From contig JAOTON010002085.1 of assembly GCA_034440635.1 (NCBI GenBank), positions 62,001-126,000 of the forward strand: 64,000 nucleotides of DNA. The letters run 5' to 3'. The notes below the pieces were generated by a model. That model was not told the origin of the DNA, did not search any database, and saw only the letters and a list, made by a program, of their open reading frames with translations. This DNA comes from Lepas anatifera. Taxonomy: Eukaryota; Arthropoda; Thecostraca; Lepadidae. Below, piece by piece: positions 32,890 to 42,859 of this stretch. Position numbers and translations under genes: made by a program. Position 1 is the first letter of the stretch. Each line of letters begins with the position of its first letter.

Positions 32890-34600
32890 TTTTAAGAGTG
32901 TGTCAAGTTTGTCTACACTTTTACTCAATCACGCATGTTTTACACAAACACTCGATTTTTTTTCTTACTTGGCGCGGTGCATGAAAAACCTTGTTTTGTG
33001 GGATGTGCCCGAATAAACTGATGATGAACAAACTGATGAACGGGCTGAGAGTCTGGGCTTTAAGGAATGTCGTTTCATATACCTGGACTCGTGCCTAGGT
33101 CAATCATCTTACGCCAATATGTTTTACATGAAACAGTTTAGTATTTAGCTTAAGCGCATAAAGTCAGTATCTTCCAGTGCCCAAGAGGTTCCTACAAGCG
33201 GTGAGCGATACAGCCCAGCAAACTTAGCTATATCCCCACGATACAATGTTCAGCTTTTCGTCGTCTGATGTCGTCATGAATTAAAGGAGGTCGATATCGT
33301 GCATATTTTTTCCATGCGTTTACCTACATGTAGTTAATTTTATGTTGTTTGTTGTGCACAAAAAACGAAAGGGCGAAGATACATTTTTCCTCGCTGAGAC
33401 TACCATTCGAGCTCGTACGTGTATGAAAGTCCAAAAGAACAAAGCTTCATGCTAGAAAAAAATGGATAGTAAGATGTGGAACTTGAACTTCCTATTCTCT
33501 AAAATGGTGTAAAAACATCAAAATCAAAGATCATGTTGGGCTCCTTTCACCCAATGCCCACGAATAGGATTTCAAACTTGATATTGCAAATACGACACTG
33601 TTGTGCTAAGCGTTGTGAACGGTGCCCAATTCCAACTGCTCAAAGAAGTGTGAACATGTTTAAAAGAGTCTCAATAAGCCAATTAAATAGTGCCAGTGGA
33701 GTGGTGCTCCAAAATCTATAGACGTGAAGACCTTAAGGCCTGTTCACAGTATTTATGCATGTCGGAAGCTATTATCGTATGGGGGGAGCTATTCAAAGAC
33801 ATGGTGAAATAATCGCATGGGTCGAATCTGACGTTTCGCTGAGGGTATCTGTCCCAGTCATTGGAAGGCATTTGAATTATGTTTCTGAACTACCTGAGAG
33901 TGACGCGCGAGTTTTGCATACCTAGCGGTCTAAAATCGCAGTATGCGCTTGCTGCTTTTATTATAAACTTGTCACAAGCATCATTCTAAAGTTTTAGGTG
34001 GCACAAAGTGGATGTGCTAAGCAAGGCTTTCACAGGAAAATGATTTCAAGTGATTCTGAATAGGTATATTTTGGCATGTGAATACCAATTTTGAACAGCG
34101 ATTTTGTTCAGTTTTGATGGTGGGTATTACCTGCCTCCAGGGCAAGTGAGCCGTGCGATCCAAAATTTGTTGCGGAAACTCTGTGAGCGAGCCTTTACTC
34201 TTTCCTCAGGTATATTTCATTGCGGAAAACACCGATTTCCAGGATCTAATTGTATGTGCTTGTGCGCGCCTACGTTACTATCAGGAATTCCGGTTTTGCT
34301 TGCTTCAGTATTCAACGAAAGAACACCGCCTTCCTCAGTTCAGTCAATCCCCGAGGAACTAAGTTAAACCGAGTCCAACCACAGCTTAGTTTGAAAACAA
34401 AGTCTACTTACTCAAACATAGGAAAGCACTTCAACTTGTTGGTCATCTATTTAAACTGTCTTCTGGGGTGATAATTTATGCAGATGTTTTGTTTTTCACT
34501 GACTTAAGATAAGAAAATGACTACGAACTTCCCTGGTAACTGAAAGCTTGGCTTTGCTTCAAACGATGCAGTTCAGATGCCTGCGTAAGAATTCCACGAA
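32890..34600. other. No recognised gene
   Basis: AT-rich; small open frames only, none with a recognisable domain or with splice sites on both sides. Confidence 0.4.
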
Positions 34601-34606
34601 CATGGT

Positions 34607-35095
34607 TGTAACCCGGCACCGCCTGGGCTTTCTCCGCACCCACCGCCGCCTGAGGGGGTCAGATCGGACCCCGCTGCAATCCCGGGAACCGGAGGTGATA
34701 CGCAAAAAATTGGAAAGGGACCGAAAGTGCCGTATCGTCTTTTGCTCTCAAGCCAAGTTTGAACCATATCCTTTGACCCTTGATGTTGCAGAGAGCCAAA
34801 ATAAGTCAAATGTGGATACATTTAAGAAATCCTTTATAACTCTGGAACATATAGATCTAGAACAAAGTCAAGGACATGCATGTATTTCTCTTGACCCAAG
34901 GATTCAAATAGTATGCAGAATGACCTTGAAAGGTCGAACCATGGCCTTCACCTCAGGCCAAGGTCAAATAATTGCCTTTCAGGGTCATGTTGCACATCAT
35001 AAAAATCCTTCGATCATGTTTTTCACTCTGATACCAAATTTATTGCTGTATAATATATCGTTAAAGTTAAAGACCCAAGCAATGAAGGTGGCTCG
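34607..35095. mobile_element. Family A element, left part
   Basis: GTAACCCGGCACCGCCTGGGC, GGGGGTCAGATCGGACCCC, CCGGGAACCGGAGGTGATACG are the ordered left-end blocks of family A, nearly as in 36646-36745. Several AGGTCA/AAGGTC words follow. The element stops at about 35095 in a GGTGGCTCGGCCCCGGGGG run that resembles the start of family E, so it may be truncated by another insertion. A 188-codon open frame across it is not a gene. Confidence 0.55.
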
Positions 35096-35099
35096 GCCC

Positions 35100-36640
35100 C
35101 GGGGGGGTGTTTAGTATAATTGTATGTCTCCGTACGTTGCTACCGTGCGTAAGGAACATGTCTTGCGGAGGTGGGAGTTTTGTTTTTTGGGGGATGACGC
35201 TTGAATATTTTTAAATTTTACACGACTTGGTTTTCACCATAATGAATCAAGCTTGCCCGTAAAGCAATCCAATTTTGTTAGTAGAGCAAGCGGCAGATTG
35301 AAAATCATAAAGATGTGACAGGCAAAGAAACCGCTGTCCAAGTCACAAACGCTAAAAAGGACCTAAGGCAAGGCTACTGGCCTGACGGCTATACTGGGCC
35401 GTTGCTGTCAAACCGAACTAATAGCTTTTTCATAGTACGAAGTTGCGATGGTCAAATCAGACATGGATCATGATGATTTAAAGATCACGCCATATCCAAA
35501 GCCAGTGTTTCCAAAGTAAGTATGTTTAAGAGTTGTCCTTACATACGCGATACAAAAGACTAAGTAATCCAAAATAAACATGGCTTGAAATAGGAACCTC
35601 CGTTTCGCGGTAGTTAACAAGGGATGGGTGCTTCTCGCATCCATGCTTGTCCCATTGTACGACATAACTTTCACGGCATTCATATGCAATGAGGCCCTAG
35701 AATGCTTTCAGAGGAAATGAAGCGTTTCAAATTCAATGATATGGCCTCAAATAAAAAGGTTGGGGTTGTAATCAGATTTTTATTCCGGTCTGTGCTCGCG
35801 AGAAGTTTGTCCCACACTCTGGGCACGCTTGCAGGCTCTTCATGGATATAACTGAGCTCGTGATGGCGAGTTTCCGGTCTTTGATATTTTTGGGGTATCT
35901 GTTAACAGAGAATCTCCAGGAACCTTCTAATAACGTCTATATTAAGTTCACTTAATTCGCTGCCCGACAGATATAGTCAGGATATCAATATGTTAACAGT
36001 ATATGAAGTGGGTGTGACGCCTTCTGAGAATGATCTCAACGGAAGCCGCCCGTCACGCAGCTCAATACGTCGACTGAGATGGCTTTTGCGTAAATGCTTA
36101 CAAAACTAGAGGACTTTTCCAAGGCTTCTGATACATTTTCCTCTGCGGAATTAAAATATTTCAAAGTAAATTATAATGAATTAAAGTGCAGTTTGTAATG
36201 CGTTTTACTATACACCTATTACACATGTATGTGACATAATTGAACGCAACTATCAGATGCTATGTGGACGTAAGCGGCCGTACTGCAACACCGCCAACCC
36301 AGAACACACCAGCATGCACACTGCCCGGGTTGACTTTTTTATGGAGCAAGTTGGAAGACTGGACTACGGCACAAATATGGGTGCATTTCTTCTAGACTCG
36401 AGTTTCATCTTTTTAGAACCCTAAATTGAGTGTTGACTTTAAACCCACTCAGCACGGTGCGGAAACCGCGCTTGCTTTGTCTGCCAAGCACTTGATCAAT
36501 GTCGTTGTGTGTAAACAGGACTTATGTTTGCTGCTAGCCTCATATTTGCCTAATGTTGGTCAATCTATATGTTAACTAAAACTTTCTAGCAGTGCCTGAG
36601 ATGCATCCTTTTCTAAGACGACATAGTGTCTAGGCAGATC
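35100..36640. other. No recognised gene
   Basis: No repeats or coding exons recognised. Short open frames on both strands without domains. Confidence 0.4.
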
Positions 36641-36645
36641 AAGCG

Positions 36646-37565
36646 TAACCGGTTACCGCCTGGGCTCTTTTCGCACCCACCACCGTCTGGGGGTCCGCTT
36701 GGACCCCCTCTACGATCTCGGGGACCGGAGGCGATACGGAAAAAATGAAACGGCACTGGAAGTGCCTTACCATATTTTAATCTCAAGCCGGTTTTGAACC
36801 AAATTTGTTGACCTGTGACGTCACAGAGGGCCAGACTGGATCAAACTTTAACCAATTTATGAAATCCTTTATAACTTGGGAACCATTAGACCCAGAACAA
36901 AACCAAGGACATAAATGTATTTGCCTTGACCCAAGTATTGGAATGAATACAAATACAATGGAAAACAATGAATGAAACAATGAACACAATGGATACAATG
37001 AACAATGGCTACATACAACAATGAATACAATGGCCTTTAAATGGTCACGTCATGACCCTGACTTTAGTTCAAGGTCAAATAATGATATTGTAGGGCCATA
37101 TTGCTTACCATTCGATTTAACATGCTCATCGCTATGATCCCAATGTCATTTGTGTGTTGTTCTAGTTCAAAAGCTATAGGCAAAAACAGTTTCAAAGAAC
37201 CTGTTAGTTGGTGACCTCTGGTGACCTTGTTATTCACCTGATTTCAAAATAGATGCAAACACATAGACTTGTCCTTTTAAGACCTTTTGAATGTTTAGAA
37301 CCTTGGCATCGCTCTTCTAGAAGCCGGGTTACACCCTGGCTTTGTGAGCCCCATTTTAGAAGAACTTTAACCACCTTACATAGGTTTAAAAATTAATTAT
37401 AACCCGTTGATCTGGTCTGACCTGATCCCAATTTTTTCTAGCACGTTGTGAAAATGATCGCCCTAGAGCTGTGCAAAGTTACGTACCTCTCATTCAAATC
37501 GGCTTGGAATCACTTGCAAAAACCGAGGGGGGGCCAATCGGACCCCCAGGCGGTGAAGGGATGAT
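36646..37565. mobile_element. TTAA-type family A element, near full length, uninterrupted
   Basis: Left GTAACCGGTTACCGCCTGGG with GGGGGTCCGCTTGGACCCCC; right GGCCAATCGGACCCCC and AGGCGGTGAAGGGATGA. Terminal TTAA is degenerate at both ends. At about 920 bp it shows what family A looks like without the insertion present at 5910-7639. A local AATGAA/ACAATG-rich expansion lies at 36945-37030. Confidence 0.65.
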
Positions 37566-37961
37566 ACAATTTCCGTTTACCACCAGGTTTCTACCCGCTA
37601 CGTTCGCTCGCTGCATTAGACGCAATGCTTGCTGTCGGCTGGGCCAGTAAAATTGCTTGAGACCTGAGCCACCTGGTACCCCTCTTTTACAACAGTTGGG
37701 CACTGGAAACAGTCCAGGACACTATGGGTGCAAACAAATCTGTCAACCAAAACTGTAAAGCACACGACTAACCGACGAGAGTGATCAAATGATGCCGACA
37801 GTTTGGAAGACAATGCTCCATGGCGGTCTATTTCGGGAACCACCCCCGCCCTCCTACGTCAGCCAATGATTATCAGGGTCCTGATGGAGCCCCGGCAGCA
37901 CACCGAGAACGCGGCCGTGACATTAGTTTCCAGCCGCGTCAGCTACGGAGCTATTATACCT

Positions 37962-38262
37962 GCTGAGAGGACTTCCGCCCACGCAGACGACACTAGTAAA
38001 GCTAGCTGAGAGGACTTCCGCCCACGCAGACGACATTAGTAAAGCTAGCTGAGAGGACTTCCGCCCACGCAGACGACACTAGTAAAGCTAGCTGAGAGGA
38101 CTTCCGCCCACGCAGACGACACTAGTAAAGCTAGCTGAGAGGACTTTCACTCAGGCAGACGACAATAGTAAAGCTAGCTGAGAGGACTTCCACCCAGGCA
38201 GACGACACCATTAAAGCTAGCTGAGAGGACTTCCGCCCACGCAGACGACACAAGTAAAGCTA
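37962..38262. repeat. 43-bp minisatellite, left block
   Basis: Seven units starting at 37962, 38005, 38048, 38091, 38134, 38177 and 38220, consensus GCTGAGAGGACTTCCGCCCA followed by CGCAGACGACACTAGTAAAGCTA. Units are 90-100 percent alike. The array resumes at 39078 after a MITE. Confidence 0.95.
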
Positions 38263-39077
38263 CAGGGTTTTTCATAAAGAATGATATTTTTTTAAATTAA
38301 TCATAATGCAGTTATAAATAGGTTGTTGTGGTATGATTTACATATCGACCGAGAGAAAATTTTGGGACATTTACGATTATTTGTATTTTGCTAACTGTTT
38401 TGATATCTTTAATAGTTAAAAGTAGTCTTAAAAATGAGTTTAAAAATACTTCTTTTTGCCTTCATCGAAAATGTTCGTAGAAATCACGCGCGTATCACGT
38501 GACAAGTATCACGCCAATGACACTGCAAACATTACATCGTCACTACGGTACATCACAGTTCACACGCACATTGCCCTTAGAAATTAATTCTAAAAAAACA
38601 CACTTCTCAAGCTTAGGAAAGCTCGGGTCCAGGCAAGCAATCCCCAATTGGTCCGTGTCCCTTGTTCTGCGGTGAACAATGGCGCCTTTTTCGCTGTGTC
38701 CGCCGTTTCCATTCATTCATATGGAACGTAAGCCAATGAACCATATGGAGTTTGAGCCAAAGACTTTAAACCTGCAATATTACTGAAACTTGTGCCTTTG
38801 ATGTGCATGCTCACGTGCCATTTTTGTGTGCTAAAGCCTTTTTAGAGTGCTGACAGTTCCGTTTTCTCAAATATAAGCCAGCATGTACCTATTATGTTTC
38901 TTGCATCATTTTTCTGAGTACATTTAAGACGGGGAAAATATTTTATGTAAATGAAACATGTTTGTGTAAATATGTCCCACAATTTATCATTAAAATGAGC
39001 GTTTTGTGGGTGGATTTGAAGGAGTTTTAGTCATTTACTGAACATTTAAAAAATATCATTCTTTTTGAAACACCCTG
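38263..39077. mobile_element. Mariner-like MITE inserted in the minisatellite
   Basis: Left end CAGGGTTTTTCATAAAGAAT, right end the inverse ATTCTTTTTGAAACACCCTG; the inverted match continues inward through GATATTTTTTTAAAT. TA dinucleotides flank it (38261-38262 and 39078-39079), as for Tc1/mariner insertions. 815 bp, no transposase frame. Confidence 0.85.
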
Positions 39078-39205
39078 TAGCTGAGAGGACTTCCGCCCAT
39101 CGCACACGACACTAGTAAAGCTGACTGGGAGGACTTCCGCCCACGCAGACGACACTAGTAAAGCGAGAGGACTTCCACCCATGCAGACGACACTAGTGAA
39201 GCTGG
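39078..39205. repeat. 43-bp minisatellite, right block
   Basis: About three more, less regular units (GGACTTCCGCCCATCGCACACGACAC, GGGAGGACTTCCGCCCACGC and GAGAGGACTTCCACCCATGC cores; quoted as cores). Separated from the left block only by the MITE. Confidence 0.9.
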
Positions 39206-40600
39206 AATATTAGTAACACGCCTTATCAGAATTTAGCAACCTCCACGATCCTTAGGAGACACAAGGAACGCATATCACGAAGCAAAGGTAAAGAACGGTT
39301 GTCAGGATTCATAAAAACGGAATCCGGAGCAGATCGTTTACAGGCAAATCTTTGTTATTTGTATTTTGGTTTTAGTTGGGGATTTATTTTTTGTTAGAAC
39401 CTGCACCAACCATTATTTTAAACATTACTCTCTTGTCCTGACATAATAGATGCTGGAAATTGATGAGGAATACTGGAAAATATCGAGGAAGAGAGAAGGG
39501 ATGGCGGATAGTGACGGGGAGACAGCATGTCCAACATTTGGTATGGATTTCTCAACAGTAGGAAGAGAGAGGAGAAACACTATTAAGCACGACTATTTGC
39601 CTCACATTCACAGCCAGAAACCAAGTCCAGATTTCCGGCCGAAGTTTATAGACATCAGGCACGACAGTTTCAGTTCCAGTCTGATGCAAAACACTCGCTA
39701 TTTGAGGAGTGCCTTCTGATGCTCTGTAGCCTGCCTGGGTGCTTGCGGATGACGGTGGGTCCACCATTATAGCACTTGACACCGACTGGCGACCAACCGT
39801 AAATGCTATGAAACTGCACTTGCCGATCGTATCAACTGCAGGACACAACTGCGGCCGCAATGGGATCCATCGTACTCGCAGTGGGAGAGATCGTAAACAG
39901 CGGGGCCCATGACAAAAGCCGATGGTTTTACAGCTGATAGAGGAGCTGCATGTCTTAGGGAACACCGGCGGTAACGGTTTTCCAGAACTAGTTTCTGGCT
40001 ATGTCTCTGGATTTAAAGCTGAACTGAACACTCCGAGTAGCACAATATCACAGGACAAGAATGAAACAGTAGCTGGAGCTCCAGGTCGCACGACTAACAT
40101 AAATTTGATATCCGATTTTTAACTTCTGTTTTTCGAGCTCTAGCATTTCTCAGCGCATCTGTCTCGAGTTTCCTCTTTGATCTGCACCCCTATTCCCACC
40201 TCTGCCACATGAAGTGCGCGCCAAACCGACTCAATCTGGCCAAGTAGATGCTAATCTCTCATGGGAGTGATGCTCGCTCGAGCGCTGACAGCTGTGAGAG
40301 ATCAAAGGCGGGTGTGAGAGGATTATTTCCTAGCTGAGAGTCAGCTGTGCGCCCCGGTGCTCGTCGCAGGCACAGAGTAATTGAAACGCTGAAACCCTGG
40401 TGAGTGGTGATGAAATCATGGTGCTGAGCGGAAGAGAAGATTTGGTTAGGTATCAAGCACTCAGGAAACGACGGAGGAGCTGGTTAATGCTTGGTCGTGT
40501 GGAATACGTATCAAATGTGATGGTATCTCTGCGATGTTGAGGCTGCAAATAAACACTAACCCCCCGCTGGGCGCGGCGGATTTTCTCCGTCCTGTTCTTC
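39206..40600. other. No recognised gene
   Basis: Overlapping open frames at 39450-39719 (+, 89 codons) and 39552-39965 (-, 137 codons) show no known domain. A conserved exon cannot be excluded but no splice-phase support was found. Confidence 0.35.
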
Positions 40601-40601
40601 C

Positions 40602-41525
40602 TTAACACGCGCACTGGAGGGGGCCTCGGAGGCCCCCTACCTGTTTTTCCGAGGTGGCCGGAGAACTGCTTGTAGCCGAAAAACCACACGTGGCCACATT
40701 TAACAGAATTTAATAGCGCGTCGATTGGTGAAGACTTTTTGAAAATCGGCCAAAAATTTTTTGACTTATAGGCTTTCAAAGTCAGACCTGCATTTTGAGA
40801 TCGCCGTAAACGCGCGGTCGGACAAGTTAGCTTGCATTCAAGACCGAGTGGTGGCGTCATAACGTCATATAAGCGGGACTATATGTCAAGGTCACTTCAC
40901 ATGAAAGTCAACGTCAAGGTCAAAGGTCACAGGTCAAGGTCATATCTGCACTTTCAAGGTCACTGACCATAGTGCGTCCGGCCAAATGACGTTACCCGGT
41001 CTGACATATATTATGCTATGACGTCATCGGTAGGGTACCCCAATACAAAGGTCAAGGTCAAAGGTCAAGGTCAAAGGTCATTGGGAAAGGTCAATCCTCA
41101 TTTCCCGCCAAACAGTGGCTACAGTGTTAGTCAAAGTGTAAATGATAAGTAGTATACCATATGGTGACCTTTAAGGTCAATGACCTTGAATGACCTTGAC
41201 CAAAAAGTTGTGGGTAAGCCTCTTTGAGACCTCTTCTCTATGAAACTTGTCCGTCTTTAGTTTATTCCCGCCATTTTCCCGCATAATCACAGCATTTACC
41301 AACCGATCCCCAGCATGGCCAATATTTGACCTTTACGACCTCGTTTGACCTTGAAGATATTGACCTAGGTCAATGAAAATTGGTCATCATGTAGATCAAT
41401 ATAGCCCCCACCCACCTACCAAGTAGCATTTTTCTAACCCTCTTAGTTTCCGAGATCTTAGGGGGGCTTACCAGGCCCCACTCCAGTGCGCGTTAGTGTC
41501 AGACCCCCTCCAGTGCGGGTGTTAA
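40602..41525. mobile_element. TTAA-bounded family B element, most complete copy
   Basis: TTAACACGCGCACTGGAGGG at the left; at the right a doubled terminus ACTCCAGTGCGCGTTAGTGTC then CCCTCCAGTGCGGGTGTTAA (41506-41525). TTAA on both edges, 924 bp. The interior has the densest AGGTCA run of the window (41049-41080). No coding capacity. Confidence 0.8.
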
Positions 41526-41978
41526 ACAACGCAGAAATAAACCAACACAAGACGTCGCAGCTTAATGGCTTTATCCCTGATCGATTTGACACATCTGACC
41601 ACCTTTTTCTAGATCATGTCATTTCAGGTCAATGAGCATTCTGGTCATGAGGTCTGACCTCGAAACCCACAACCACGAGCTTAAGGTGGAGCCAAAGAGA
41701 TCGATCACGTGATGCGATTAGGTCATTATGGTCGCCTGGCTGGATGTCTCAGAATGTTTTATTTTGCAGATCTGGTATGGGTTTAAATTCTCCGCCACCT
41801 CATTTTAAGTAAACGCACACGAATAAAATAGTTTTCTTTAATATCTATTTGATGATATTTAATATTTGATTATGGATATACGCGTGCGTAGTGCGTTGCT
41901 AATAAACGCAGAAATTTTTACTGGGCCTTGGCCTCAGTTGCGTTATACGACGAGCCGCCACTGAGATAGCTCAGTGTC

Positions 41979-42245
41979 GCCCGGTAGCTCAGTTGGTAGA
42001 GCGTTGGGCTCCGACCTGCTCAGAAAACCATGCAGTGGTGGTGCACTGGTGAAAGCTTGGGATCGGTTCACCTGAGACGCCCAGACGCTCAATATTCATC
42101 CGACGTAGGTCGACTGGCACCTGACTGGTGAGAGGGTGACCTGAATTCTAAATTGACCCTTTATCGCGGGAGTTGCCCGTTCGGGTGGTAGGGTCGGGGT
42201 CTCCGTGACAAGTCCACTGATGACTTTAGTGGGGCACTGACTCCA
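41979..42245 (+). mobile_element. tRNA-derived SINE-like element, family 2, copy 2
   Basis: Head GCCCGGTAGCTCAGTTGG, TAGAGCGTTGGGCTCCG; then CATGCAGTGGTGGTGCACTG, GGGATCGGTTCACCTGAGAC and body GACTGGCACCTGACTGGTGA, GGGTCGGGGTCTCCGTGACA, ending near CACTGACTCC. Same block order as the - strand copy at 27245-27560. The tRNA resemblance is confined to the first ~35 bases, so this is not a tRNA gene. Confidence 0.6.
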
Positions 42246-42521
42246 ATAACAGAACTTGCAACAACTTGGAAAAAATAAACAATTATAAACAAAAAACAAA
42301 GGCATTTCCAAAAACACAAATATTTTCCACTAGCCTTTGTTTCTGTTTCTTCGGACTTTCGCAAAAAATGCCAGCTTCTCGGCATGTGCTCTGAAGATGG
42401 GAGAGGTTGGTTCACGTCTGCAGCCCTGATATCTCGCGCTACTCAGACTAAGAAATAAATCACTGAACTGGCTCCCAAGGCTGGGAGTTGTTTCAGAGTT
42501 ATGTTGCAGCTATTACTGCAG

Positions 42522-42627
42522 TGGCACAAGGGATGATATAGTTTATGATCATAGCAAAAACTGGACCCGGAAAAATCAGCAAAAAAGTGAATTGGCAGCC
42601 TTAGAAGTATCGTCCACACCTGCAAAG
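42522..42627 (+). CDS. Candidate penultimate exon, unknown protein
   Basis: Preceded by TATTACTGCAG and ended by GCAAAG|GTGAGTAAAAG, a strong donor. The phase-2 acceptor gives GTRDDIVYDHSKNWTRKNQQ then KSELAALEVSSTPAK, hydrophilic and uninterrupted, ending in phase 0. The next exon at 42788 continues in phase 0. Upstream exons were not identified; the phase-2 donor at 26468 is one possible partner. The product is not recognised. Confidence 0.42.
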
Positions 42628-42787
42628 GTGAGTAAAAGACTCGATACCCTAGCCCAATACAACTTATAAAAAGAGACAAGTGGATCATGAAGGGAACATT
42701 TCACTGTGGGAGCAGTCTCTACCCGGTCTGCAGGGAGGGAGTGTGCCGATATCGCTCCCCTTGTCCTGACTGATCTCTTCCGTGTAG

Positions 42788-42853
42788 GTGGACTCAAAGC
42801 TGTTGGACTTGGCCAGCCTGTCACAAGATGTTAGAGCTGTCGGCAGCAGTTAA
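42788..42853 (+). CDS. Candidate terminal exon, unknown protein
   Basis: A long pyrimidine tract (CTCCCCTTGTCCTGACTGATCTCTTCC, about 42755-42782) precedes GTGTAG|GTGGAC. The frame reads VDSKLLDLASLSQDVRAVGSS and stops with TAA at 42851-42853. The 160-bp intron, the consensus donor at 42628 and matching phase 0 make this a credible exon pair. No AATAAA was seen in the next 200 bases. Function unknown. Confidence 0.42.
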   Translation: MDSKLLDLASLSQDVRAVGSS

Positions 42854-42859
42854 TGCGCT

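Noticed and set aside
34548..35114. 188-codon + strand open frame as a gene
   Set aside because: It spans the left part of a family A mobile element whose related copies do not keep the frame.
37962..39205. 43-bp repeats as a CRISPR array or coding repeat
   Set aside because: No spacers, frame is broken by the 43-nt period, and a MITE splits the array.
39450..39965. Opposed open frames of 89 and 137 codons
   Set aside because: Neither has a known domain or splice-phase support; they overlap each other antisense.
41979..42060. Functional tRNA gene
   Set aside because: Only the A-box side matches; the T arm is displaced by an insert and the whole unit recurs at 27245-27560.
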